Positions 51,365-59,341 of a stretch of 64,000 nucleotides of DNA are shown piece by piece. The stretch's first letter is position 1; every line of letters begins with the position of its first letter. The notes under the pieces are model-generated. The model saw only the letters and a list, made by a program, of their open reading frames with translations, was not told where the DNA came from and did no database searches. The stretch lies in contig NZ_BMQM01000011.1 in the NCBI RefSeq assembly GCF_014648115.1, positions 1 to 64,000 of the forward strand, read 5' to 3'. A program made the position numbers and the translations under genes. The stretch is from Deinococcus seoulensis. Its GTDB lineage: Bacteria > Deinococcota > Deinococci > Deinococcales > Deinococcaceae.

Positions 51365-54300
51365 GGTTCCTCGCGGCGGAAGGCGTCCGCGTACAGGACC
51401 GTTCCAGTCAGGCGGGGCGTGCCGGCGCGGGCCAGCGGGGCAGGCTGAAGGACGCGGTAATCGAGCGGCAGGGCCGTGACCAGCGGCGCGGCGCGCGACT
51501 GCATGGGCGGCACGGCCTCCATCAGGTACGTCTGCGTGACCCAGGCGGTCCCGGCGGCGTCCTGAAGGGCTTCGAGGACGTTGGTGATGGTCGCCTCGCC
51601 CGCGCCGTGGTTCTCGATGCGGACCTCGTCGCCGCGCCGCCAGATGTTCAGGCTGCGGTCCAGGCCGCGCGAGGTGACCCAGCCGTCCGCGCGGACGCTG
51701 TAGGCGCGGACGGCGCCGGGCGTGACGGTCATGCCCGGCCCGTCGAAGGTCACCACGAACGGCGTGCGCTCGCCGGGCAGCAGCCAGTGCAGGGCGCGGT
51801 GCGCGGCGGTGTTGCGGGCCATCTCGCTGCCCGTGTGGTCCTGCACGGCGCCCGTGATCTCCACGGCGGCCGGGGACGCCCCGACATTCTGCGCCTCGCC
51901 GACGACCGCCACGGTGCGCGGCCCGCCCGGTTCACGCCGGAACGACACCAGCCGGGAATTCAGGACCCGCACCTCGGTCGGCTGGTCGCCGGGCGGCGGG
52001 GCGCTGAGGTTCAGGGTCGGGAGCGGCTGGAAACGGCGCGGCGGCCGGATGCCCAGTTGCGGTTCGGCCATGATGCGCCAGCCGCGCGGGGTCAGGCGCA
52101 GTTCCTGCGTGATGCTCTCGGAGAGGTTCCCGAAGGCCGTGAACCACACGAGGTCCACGTCCGCGCTGGCGGTCGTGCCGACCCGGTCGCGCGGGCCGCT
52201 GTACGTGACGCTGCGGACCTTGAGGCTGTCGAGTTTCGCGTACCCGGTGCGCAGCCCCCCCACGACCGACAGGTCCAGCCGCCAGCGTTCCTCGTTCAGG
52301 CCGTTCTGCGGGTCGATCATCGCGTAGGCGTCCCCGAAGCGTTTGAAGTCCACGGCGTCCCAGTACTTCAGGACCGCGCCCTGCGCCGTGTCGCGGGGGC
52401 GCAGGCGGTCGGCGGTGAAGGCGGCGGCGCCCAGCAGCGCCCCGGCCAGCAGGACGCTGTTCACGAGGCGGCGGCGCAGGCTCAGGCGCGGGGTTTTCAG
52501 GCGCGCAGCCCGCCACGCGCGGAACGGCAGGCGGCGCACCCACGAGTCCCACCAGCGGCCGCTCTCGCCGGGCGGCGGGTCGCGGCTGTCCTCGGCCAGC
52601 AGACGCACCCACGGCCAGAACGACCGGCCCAGCAGGGTGGCGGGCGTGCGGACCAGCAGGGTCAGCAGCGCCCCGGCGGCCGCGCCGCTGGGCAGCAGCG
52701 CCCACATCAGCCGCTGCCACGCCGGGAGTTCACGGCGCGGCAGGCGCGGCTGCACCGGCGGAATGCCCGGATGCTCCCAGACCATGATGCCGCCCTCCAG
52801 CGTGCCCAGCCGCGACCAGCCCAGCGCGTGCAGCGCCGGGTCGTAGAAGGCGTCGTTCGAGAGCATGTACCGCAGGTTGTAGCGGGCGGGCGTGGTCAGG
52901 AACTGCGTGAGGCTGCTCAGGCCCGGCACGCCCGTGTACTTGGCGCCCTCCAGCCGCTCGACGGGCGTGGCGGTCAGTTCCGGCAGGCGGCGGGCGCTGT
53001 GGTAGTTGCCGTCCGGGGTGGTGGCGTGCGTGTTGGCGCTCAGCCACGCCATCTGATCCCCGAAGCCCAGCACCATGTACCGCCAGCGGTCATGCCCGTC
53101 GGATTCCAGGAATTTCACGAGGGGCCGCACGTCGATGAACGGCGGCTGGAACTTGCGGTAGTACGTCAGGGCGCTGATGGCGCAGGTCAGGGTGACGGCC
53201 AGCGTCACGAACAGTAGCCCCAGCAGGTGATGCACGCGCGCCCCGAACCGGGCCTGCACGAACACCCGCCACGCGCCGTGCCGCCAGGATTCCACGACCA
53301 GTCCCGCAAAGGGCATCATGAGCATCACGGCCCAGAACGTGAAGCGGTCCAGGGTCAGGATGTCGAACGCGCCGCCCAGCAGTTTCTTCGGGTACGGGGT
53401 GGTGCCGCCCGTGCCCAGAAAACTCAGCAGCAGGATGCTGGCCAGCATCGGCCAGCGCGGAATGCCGCGGTGGCTGTACAGGCCGCGCCGCGCGGCGTCC
53501 CAGTAGATGGGCAGCAGCGTGGCCCACGGCACCAGCCAGAACATGAACCCGTAATCGGTGCGCACCAGGAAGTTCCCGCGGCTGCCGTGCGGGATGGACA
53601 CCTGCGTGATCGGGTCGCTGCGGCTCCACAGCCAGTAGGGCAGCACGACCATGACCAGCGCCGTGATGGCCGACACGCCGTACAGCGCCGCGCGGTACAC
53701 GCGGGGCAGCACACGGTACACGCGGCGGGTCAGGTGCGCCAGGCCGCCGCCGCGCGGTTCGGAATCACGGGGCCGCGAGGCCCCCTCGAGGACGATGGCC
53801 AGCAGGACGGGCGCGATGAAGAACACGCTGCCGAACAGGGTGGTCACGTGGTGCGCGGCGGTCGTGGCGGCCGTGAACATGGCGCCCTTGAGCAGCAGTT
53901 CGCGTTTGCCGGTCTGCACGTACCGCGCGGCGAACGGAATGGCGTTCAGCAGCAGGCCCAGGCTGAGGGTGGTGGGCAGTTGCCCGAACACGTGCACGGT
54001 CTCGGCAATGGCGCTCGAGAGCATCAGCACGACGGCGCCGTACCCGGCGGCGCGGGCCGTGACGAACACCTTCCCGAAGCGGTACATGCCGACCGTCAGG
54101 CCCACCAGCGCCAGGAACTGCGTGGCCATGAACGCGCCCATCAGGCCGAACACGTGGCTGAACAGGGCGATCAGGTAGTGACTGAGCGGCGGGTACGAGG
54201 TCAGCGAGAACCCGGTGTACCATCCGCTCTCCCAGGGGTCGAAGAAGGATTTGGCGTAGTGCGCGCCGAAGTACAGGTGAATCAGGGCGTCGTAGGTGCG

Positions 54301-54624
54301 CGTGAACGAACTGCTGATCAGCTGCCCGCCGTGCAGGACGACCACGATCAGCAGCGCGAAGACCAGCAGGCGCCGCCCGGCGCGTTCGTCCTCGTCCGGC
54401 GGGAGGGTCGCGCCGGGAATGACGTGCGAGGGCCGCTGCACCGGCAGTTCGTCGGCCGGGCGGGGAGCGCGGGGGGGTCGGCGGTTCAGGGCGTCCTGCG
54501 CGCGGCGCGGCAGGCGGCGGATCACGCCCGCGCGCAGGGCGGCGTAGCGTGCCAGCAGGCTGACCGGCCCCGCGCCTGCGCGGGCAGGCAACCTGAACCG
54601 CCGGGAGCGGCGCGGCCCGGTCAT
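51361..54624 (-). CDS. Giant membrane protein, GT-C/PTPS-related-like (M2)
   Basis: A 1087-residue protein. A basic, Pro-rich cytoplasmic N-terminus (about residues 1-85) precedes about twelve membrane helices and a C-terminal extracytoplasmic part of about 370 residues that starts after the last helix (RRLVNSVLLAGALLGAAAF, about residue 715). After the first helix comes FFDPWESGWYTGFSLTSYPPLSHYLIAL, the pattern of 6-pyruvoyl-tetrahydropterin-synthase-related membrane proteins and other GT-C-like enzymes. YYRKFQPPFIDVRPLVKFLE and GTLEGGIMVWEHPGIPP are also shared with M1. The likely role is transfer of a lipid-linked sugar outside the membrane, as the neighbouring GT2-GT4 protein could make such donors. 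The activity is inferred. Confidence 0.8.
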   Translation of the reverse strand: MTGPRRSRRFRLPARAGAGPVSLLARYAALRAGVIRRLPRRAQDALNRRPPRAPRPADELPVQRPSHVIPGATLPPDEDERAGRRLLVFALLIVVVLHGGQLISSSFTRTYDALIHLYFGAHYAKSFFDPWESGWYTGFSLTSYPPLSHYLIALFSHVFGLMGAFMATQFLALVGLTVGMYRFGKVFVTARAAGYGAVVLMLSSAIAETVHVFGQLPTTLSLGLLLNAIPFAARYVQTGKRELLLKGAMFTAATTAAHHVTTLFGSVFFIAPVLLAIVLEGASRPRDSEPRGGGLAHLTRRVYRVLPRVYRAALYGVSAITALVMVVLPYWLWSRSDPITQVSIPHGSRGNFLVRTDYGFMFWLVPWATLLPIYWDAARRGLYSHRGIPRWPMLASILLLSFLGTGGTTPYPKKLLGGAFDILTLDRFTFWAVMLMMPFAGLVVESWRHGAWRVFVQARFGARVHHLLGLLFVTLAVTLTCAISALTYYRKFQPPFIDVRPLVKFLESDGHDRWRYMVLGFGDQMAWLSANTHATTPDGNYHSARRLPELTATPVERLEGAKYTGVPGLSSLTQFLTTPARYNLRYMLSNDAFYDPALHALGWSRLGTLEGGIMVWEHPGIPPVQPRLPRRELPAWQRLMWALLPSGAAAGALLTLLVRTPATLLGRSFWPWVRLLAEDSRDPPPGESGRWWDSWVRRLPFRAWRAARLKTPRLSLRRRLVNSVLLAGALLGAAAFTADRLRPRDTAQGAVLKYWDAVDFKRFGDAYAMIDPQNGLNEERWRLDLSVVGGLRTGYAKLDSLKVRSVTYSGPRDRVGTTASADVDLVWFTAFGNLSESITQELRLTPRGWRIMAEPQLGIRPPRRFQPLPTLNLSAPPPGDQPTEVRVLNSRLVSFRREPGGPRTVAVVGEAQNVGASPAAVEITGAVQDHTGSEMARNTAAHRALHWLLPGERTPFVVTFDGPGMTVTPGAVRAYSVRADGWVTSRGLDRSLNIWRRGDEVRIENHGAGEATITNVLEALQDAAGTAWVTQTYLMEAVPPMQSRAAPLVTALPLDYRVLQPAPLARAGTPRLTGTVLYADAFRREEP

Positions 54625-54661
54625 GGGCCGGGCAGGCAGGCGGCGCGGCCCCGGGGCATGC

Positions 54662-55072
54662 TCAGCGCTGCATGCCGGCGGCGAACACGGCGTCCAGCAG
54701 TTCGTAGCGGCTGAAGGGTTTACTCAGGAACGCGCGGGCGCCCAGGGTCATGGCCCGCTCGCGCAGGCGGTCCTCGCCCGAACTGGTCAGGACGATCACG
54801 GGCGGCGCGTCCGGGTCGCCGTGCAGGACGCGCAGCAGTTCCAGGCCGCTGTCGCCGGGCAGGAACAGGTCCGTGATGATCACGTCGACCGCGCCGAGTT
54901 TCAGTTCCTCCAGCGCCGCCTCGACACTCCCGGCCTCGATGGGTTTATGGCCGCCCTGCTGGAGGATGTGGCGGATCAGCAGGCGCATGCCGGGGGCGTC
55001 CTCGACGATCAGGACGTGCTTGGAGGGCACCTGCCCGAACAGCGTGACGTTCGCGGGCAGGTGGGAGGTCAC
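54662..55072 (-). CDS. Single-domain response regulator (receiver)
   Basis: A 136-residue CheY-like receiver with no output domain. The acidic pair is E24-D25, the phosphoacceptor D68 (ITDLFLPGDSG), the switch Thr96 and Lys118 (LSKPF). Overlaps the STAS gene by ATGA. In this context it may feed a histidine-kinase signal into the partner switch or act directly on an envelope protein. No kinase gene adjoins it. Confidence 0.93.
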   Translation of the reverse strand: MTSHLPANVTLFGQVPSKHVLIVEDAPGMRLLIRHILQQGGHKPIEAGSVEAALEELKLGAVDVIITDLFLPGDSGLELLRVLHGDPDAPPVIVLTSSGEDRLRERAMTLGARAFLSKPFSRYELLDAVFAAGMQR

Positions 55073-55383
55073 GGGCGGACCCCGCTGGCGCCGAGGCCGA
55101 AGATCCGGTCGAGCATGGTCAGGGACAGCAGTTCGCGGACCGGGACGCTCGCGCCGCTCAGGGACAGCGCGCGGCCCTGACGGCGGCAGTCTTTCAGGGC
55201 GGCGACCAGCGCGGCCAGGGCGCTGGAGTCCATGAACGGCACGTCGGTCAGGTCGACCGTGACGGGCCCGGCGTTCGCGGCGACGTGATCCCGCAGGGTC
55301 TGGCGCAGCTCGGCGGCGTTCTGGGCGTCCAGTCGGCCGGCGATGATCAGGTGGGAACCGGTGGCGGAGTAGCTGAAAGACAT
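55069..55383 (-). CDS. STAS-domain anti-sigma factor antagonist-like protein (second)
   Basis: A 104-residue STAS protein. The phosphorylatable segment is FMDSSALAAL with D52, S53 and S54; the usual Gly after DSS is Ala. It would be dephosphorylated by the PP2C and phosphorylated by the HATPase parts of the protein encoded just upstream. AAGGACC lies about eight bases before the ATG. Translationally coupled to the receiver gene. Confidence 0.9.
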   Translation of the reverse strand: MSFSYSATGSHLIIAGRLDAQNAAELRQTLRDHVAANAGPVTVDLTDVPFMDSSALAALVAALKDCRRQGRALSLSGASVPVRELLSLTMLDRIFGLGASGVRP

Positions 55384-55456
55384 GTCAGTGAGGTCCTTTG
55401 GTCGGTGAGGCTCGGTCGGGGGGAGGGGGCGGCCGCGCAGGTCAGCGCCGTGCAGG

Positions 55457-57064
55457 TCAGAGCAGCAGGGCCGCCAGGTCGGACAGTTCGGCGGGCGCGG
55501 CGGGTGCCGGGACGCGCAGGCGCAGGGTCTGGCGGTTCAGGTCGCCCTTTCTCGCATAATGCCACTCGCGTGAGCAGCGGCGGGCGATCAGCAGGCCGTA
55601 GCCGTGTTCGCGCAGTTCCCCGGCGCTGCGTTCCTCCTGCCGGGTCGGGTTGAACGGCGCGCCGTTGTCGGTCAGGGTCAGCAGGGCGTCGTCGCCGCTG
55701 GCGTGCACGCGCAGGTCCACGCGGGTGGCGCCGCCGTGCCGGATGGCGTTCACGACGAGTTCCGTGACGGCCAGTTCGGCCGGCATCAGGACCGGGTGGC
55801 CTGCGGGCAGCGCCTCGCGCAGCGCGTCCCCGATCAGGGGCAGGTCGGCCAGGTCGCCCGGCAGGGTGCGGTGCGCGCCGCGCGCGTGCGTGTCGCGTTG
55901 CAGGGTCAGCAGGGTCAGGTCGTCGTTGATGACGTACGGGCTCAGGGCCTGCACGGCCGCCTGGTTGAAGGTGCCGGGCACGACCCGCCGGGCCAGGTCG
56001 AACACGCGGCCCAGGCCGTAGGCTTCGCCGTCTGGCGTTTCGGCCTCGAACAGGCCGTCGCTGTACACGATCAGGGCGTCGCCCGGGTGCAGCCAGAACC
56101 GCTCGACGTCCAGGTGCAGCAGCGGGAACGTCCCGATGGGCGGGGCGCTGGCGCGGATCTCCTCGAGGGTGCCGTCGGCGCGGCGCAGCAGCACGGGCGG
56201 GTGCCCGACGTTGAAGACCCGCAGCGCGCCGTCCGGGCGGATCTGCATGGCGGCCAGCGTGCAGAACGCCCCGGAGCGTTCCAGGTGGTCGTGCAGCGCC
56301 TCGGTCAGTCCCTCGCTGAGCGAGGCGTTGCGGGCCGCGACCGTGAAGGACGTGGCGAACATGGCCGTGATGATCGCGGCGGGCAGGCCCTTGCCGCTCA
56401 CGTCGCCGACCACGATCCACTCGCCCTCCTGGAACTGGAAGTCCCCGCCGAAGTCACTGGCGGGCTGGCTGAGCAGGTTCAGGTGGTAGCCGGGCGGCGT
56501 GACCAGCGTCTCGGGCGCCACGGCCCGCCACACGGCGTGCGCCTGCACCCGGTCACGCTGTTGCAGGGCGTAGCGTTCGGCCTCCACGCGGGCCTGCTGG
56601 GCCTGCAGGGCCGCGTCGAGCAGTTTGCCGAGCGCCTCGATCAGGCTGCGCTCCCCGGCCTGGAACTGCCGTTTGCCCCACATGGCCAGCCAGCCGTTCT
56701 GGCAGGGGATCAGCAGCACGGCGGTCGGCCGCCACGCATCGTCGTAGGGCGCGCCGGTGTGCAGCTCCCCAGCGGGCAGGACGGTCGGGCGGCGCGGCGC
56801 TGGCCGGTCGCGCAGCCAGCCGGGCGCAGCGCTGATCCACTGGCCATCCAGGTACAGGGCGGCGCGGGGCGTGTTGATCAGCGCGGCGGCCTCCTGCACG
56901 AGTTCGGCGGCCTGCTCCTTGCTGCTCAGGGCCAGGGCCTGCGGGATCAGGCGGTGCAGGAACACCAGCTGGTCACTGAGGTCCGCGACCTGTTCGAGCA
57001 GTTCGGCGAACAGCGTGTCGCGGCCGTCGTCCGGCTGGGGCGGGTCGCTGAACGGGCCGCTCAC
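55457..57064 (-). CDS. PP2C (SpoIIE-type) phosphatase fused to an RsbW-like HATPase kinase
   Basis: A 535-residue soluble regulator combining opposing activities. After a coiled coil and a GAF-like region (about residues 40-165) comes the PP2C/SpoIIE domain (about 190-395) with metal-binding aspartates in DFGGDFQF, GDVSGKGLPAA, YSDGLFEA and NDDLTLL. The C-terminal HATPase (about 405-520) has ELAVTELVVNAIRHGG, TDNGAPFNP and HGYGLLIARR, as in serine kinases of the SpoIIAB/RsbW type. GTG start, seven bases after the STAS gene. It should set the phosphorylation state of the two STAS proteins next to it. No sigma factor gene is present. Confidence 0.93.
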   Translation of the reverse strand: MSGPFSDPPQPDDGRDTLFAELLEQVADLSDQLVFLHRLIPQALALSSKEQAAELVQEAAALINTPRAALYLDGQWISAAPGWLRDRPAPRRPTVLPAGELHTGAPYDDAWRPTAVLLIPCQNGWLAMWGKRQFQAGERSLIEALGKLLDAALQAQQARVEAERYALQQRDRVQAHAVWRAVAPETLVTPPGYHLNLLSQPASDFGGDFQFQEGEWIVVGDVSGKGLPAAIITAMFATSFTVAARNASLSEGLTEALHDHLERSGAFCTLAAMQIRPDGALRVFNVGHPPVLLRRADGTLEEIRASAPPIGTFPLLHLDVERFWLHPGDALIVYSDGLFEAETPDGEAYGLGRVFDLARRVVPGTFNQAAVQALSPYVINDDLTLLTLQRDTHARGAHRTLPGDLADLPLIGDALREALPAGHPVLMPAELAVTELVVNAIRHGGATRVDLRVHASGDDALLTLTDNGAPFNPTRQEERSAGELREHGYGLLIARRCSREWHYARKGDLNRQTLRLRVPAPAAPAELSDLAALLL

Positions 57065-57071
57065 AGCAGAC

Positions 57072-57389
57072 TCAGGCGGTCCGGATGGGCAGCACGGCGT
57101 ACAGGCCGGTGATTTCCATGGCGAGGCGCACGGCGTCCTGCACGTTCACGATTTCCAGCGCACCGCCCTGCGTGCGGGCCGCGCGGACCAGTTTCACCAG
57201 CGCGGCCAGACCGCTGGAGTCCATGAAGGTCACGCCGCCCAGGTCCAGGGTGGTGCTCTGCGCGAGCGGTTCGGCGGCCCCCAGGAAGGCGGGCACCTGG
57301 TGGGCGTCCAGGCGGCCGCTCAGGTGGACCGAGCGGGCGATCTCGTCGCCCTGGACGTCGATATTCAGATTCACGGGTGGTCGGGTCAT
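57072..57389 (-). CDS. STAS-domain anti-sigma factor antagonist-like protein (first)
   Basis: A 105-residue STAS protein with FMDSSGLAALVKL, where D57-S58-S59-G60 occupy the same positions as in SpoIIAA and Ser58 would be the phosphoacceptor. Overlaps the glycosyltransferase gene by ATGA on its upstream side, so a regulator and a glycan enzyme are translationally coupled. Confidence 0.92.
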   Translation of the reverse strand: MTRPPVNLNIDVQGDEIARSVHLSGRLDAHQVPAFLGAAEPLAQSTTLDLGGVTFMDSSGLAALVKLVRAARTQGGALEIVNVQDAVRLAMEITGLYAVLPIRTA

Positions 57390-59341
57390 GCCTGGGCCTC
57401 CTGGGAGGGAATGAAGGGGTGGGGGGCGCGGCCAGTGAGTTCCTCGAGGTGAAGCAGGTACCAGTCTGCCACGTCTGCCAGCGGCAGGCCGGACGCGACG
57501 CGCCAGTTGGCCTGGCCGAGCACGGCGGCCTGCCGGGGATCACCCAGCACGCGCCACAGGGCGTCGGCGAGACTGTCGGCGTCTTCGGGCGTGAAGAACT
57601 CGGCGCGGTAGCCTTCCTCCTCGATCAGGTCCGCGAGGTCCCCGATGCGCGGCATCACGGCGGCCCGCCCGAACTCTCCGGCCTGGTGCAGCACGCCGCT
57701 GCTGCCGGTCGTGGCGCTGTACGGGAACGCGACGACCGTGCAGTCGCTGAACACGCGCGGCACGTCCTCCTCGGCCACGTACCCGGTGAAGGTGATGTTC
57801 GGGATGTCCTGCGTGGCCTGCCGCACGCCCTCAAGGTAACCGGGCGCGTTGGGCGTGTCGCTGCCCGCGATGACCAGCCGGGTGCGGGGGTCGCGCAGCA
57901 GCAGGCGGCGGTGCGCCTCGATCAGGACTTCCACGCGTTTGTACGTGCCGAACTTGCCGAAGGTCATGACGGTGGGCACGTCCGGGAACGGCTGGGGCGG
58001 CTGCGGAACCTGGAAGGTGCCGTGCGGCGCGAGGAACACGTTGCGCGCGCCGTAGTTGTCGCGCAGCAGTTTCACGTAACGGGGCATGGTGGTCGCCACG
58101 AGGTTCGAGCCGAGTAGCGCCCGCGTGAACAGCTGCCCGAACGCGCGGGTCACGGCGGTCTTGACGGGATTCCCGCCGAACCCGGCGCGGTCCAGGTCCA
58201 CCGTTTCGAACAGGTTGTGCAGCAGCGTGACGCTGGGCGTGCCGGTCAGGCGCGACAGCAGCGGGGTCAGCAGGCCCAGCGCGGCGGGCACGCGGCGGTC
58301 CCCGAAACTGGCCATCTGCAGGTTGAAGATCACGGCGTCCGGGCGGGCGCGGCGCAGCGCCAGCAGGATGCGCGCGGCGCTCAGGGGGTCATTGAAATCC
58401 CAGACGCGGCGGACGTTCGGGGCGTCCTGCGCGGCCAGTTCGGGGCTCACGCGGTCCCCGATGATGGTCACGCGGCCGACCTCTTCTTTCTCGCTCAGCA
58501 CGCGCGACAGGTGCAGGCCGTACTCGTTGAGGCTGCGGCGGCCGGGCGGGAAGGCGGTCACGATGGCAAGGTGCATGGGGTCCTCCGGGCGGCGTTCGGG
58601 GCGGGCGTGCAGGCGGCGCAGGGCCAGCATGTCCTTCAGGAATTTCACGGAGTCGCGCAGCGGGTCGACCTTGCTGTCCGGGGCGTCCACCCAGCGGACC
58701 GGGACTTCCGTGACGCGCAGACCGTCACGCGCCGCGAGGTACAGCAGTTCGAGATCGAAGGAGAACCCGTCGAGTTTCCCACGCCGGAACAGGTCGCGGG
58801 CCACCTCGCCGCGCAGCAGTTTGAAGCCGCACTGGGTGTCCTCGGCCTTCACGCCGGTCACGGCGCGCGTCACGCGGCGCAGGGCCCCGGACACGGCCCG
58901 GCGCACCGGGCTCTTGCCGGTCTCCTCGGCCCCCTCGGCGGCGCGCGACCCGATGGCGATGTGCGAGCCGCTGCGCACGGCAGCGATCAGGCGCGGGAGT
59001 TCCTCGATGGGGGTGCTGTTGTCGGCGTCGGCGAACAGGACCAGTTCGCCGCGCGCGGCCTGCACGCCCCGGCGGACCGCGCCACCCTTACCGGTGTTCG
59101 CGTGCCGGATGACCCGCAGGTTCGCCCAGCCGAGGCTCTCGACGAGGTCGGCGGTCCCGTCGCGACTGCCGTCGTCACTGACGATCAGTTCCCATGGTTC
59201 CCCGTCGCCGCTGACACTGATGGCGAAGGCCGCCAGGGTCGGCAGGATCCGCTCGGATTCGTTGTACGCGGGAATGACGATGCTCAGGGTGACCCGGTCG
59301 AGGGGCTGGGCGCGCCACTGTTCAAAGGCGGGGTAGGACAT
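57386..59341 (-). CDS. GT2-GT4 glycosyltransferase fusion
   Basis: A 651-residue fusion. Residues 1-250 are a GT2 transferase of the Alg5/dolichyl-phosphate-glucose synthase type: IVIPAYNESERILPTL, SDDGSRDGT, the metal-binding D105-x-D107 (LFADADNSTPI), GSRAAEG and DTQCGFKL. It would make a polyprenyl-phosphate sugar. Residues 256-651 are a complete GT4-type transferase (AIVTAFPPGRRSLNEYGLHL; MTFGKFGTYKRVEVLIEAHR; GSSGVLHQAGEFGRA). The second half starts with its own Met256 behind a strong GGAGGACCCC ribosome-binding site, so a separate GT4 protein may be made as well. The first start has GGAGG seven bases upstream and overlaps the flippase gene by 20 bases. Confidence 0.92.
   Translation of the reverse strand: MSYPAFEQWRAQPLDRVTLSIVIPAYNESERILPTLAAFAISVSGDGEPWELIVSDDGSRDGTADLVESLGWANLRVIRHANTGKGGAVRRGVQAARGELVLFADADNSTPIEELPRLIAAVRSGSHIAIGSRAAEGAEETGKSPVRRAVSGALRRVTRAVTGVKAEDTQCGFKLLRGEVARDLFRRGKLDGFSFDLELLYLAARDGLRVTEVPVRWVDAPDSKVDPLRDSVKFLKDMLALRRLHARPERRPEDPMHLAIVTAFPPGRRSLNEYGLHLSRVLSEKEEVGRVTIIGDRVSPELAAQDAPNVRRVWDFNDPLSAARILLALRRARPDAVIFNLQMASFGDRRVPAALGLLTPLLSRLTGTPSVTLLHNLFETVDLDRAGFGGNPVKTAVTRAFGQLFTRALLGSNLVATTMPRYVKLLRDNYGARNVFLAPHGTFQVPQPPQPFPDVPTVMTFGKFGTYKRVEVLIEAHRRLLLRDPRTRLVIAGSDTPNAPGYLEGVRQATQDIPNITFTGYVAEEDVPRVFSDCTVVAFPYSATTGSSGVLHQAGEFGRAAVMPRIGDLADLIEEEGYRAEFFTPEDADSLADALWRVLGDPRQAAVLGQANWRVASGLPLADVADWYLLHLEELTGRAPHPFIPSQEAQA
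58574..58586 (-). promoter_or_regulatory. Internal ribosome-binding site and start inside the GT2-GT4 gene
   Basis: GGAGGACCCCATG on the minus strand, in frame, exactly at the junction of the two glycosyltransferase domains. The same sequence drives the nirB start. Confidence 0.6.

Noticed and set aside
51346..53217. Long plus-strand frame opposite L2 and M2
   Set aside because: Antisense to a membrane protein with clear homology to M1; composition is that of a shadow frame.
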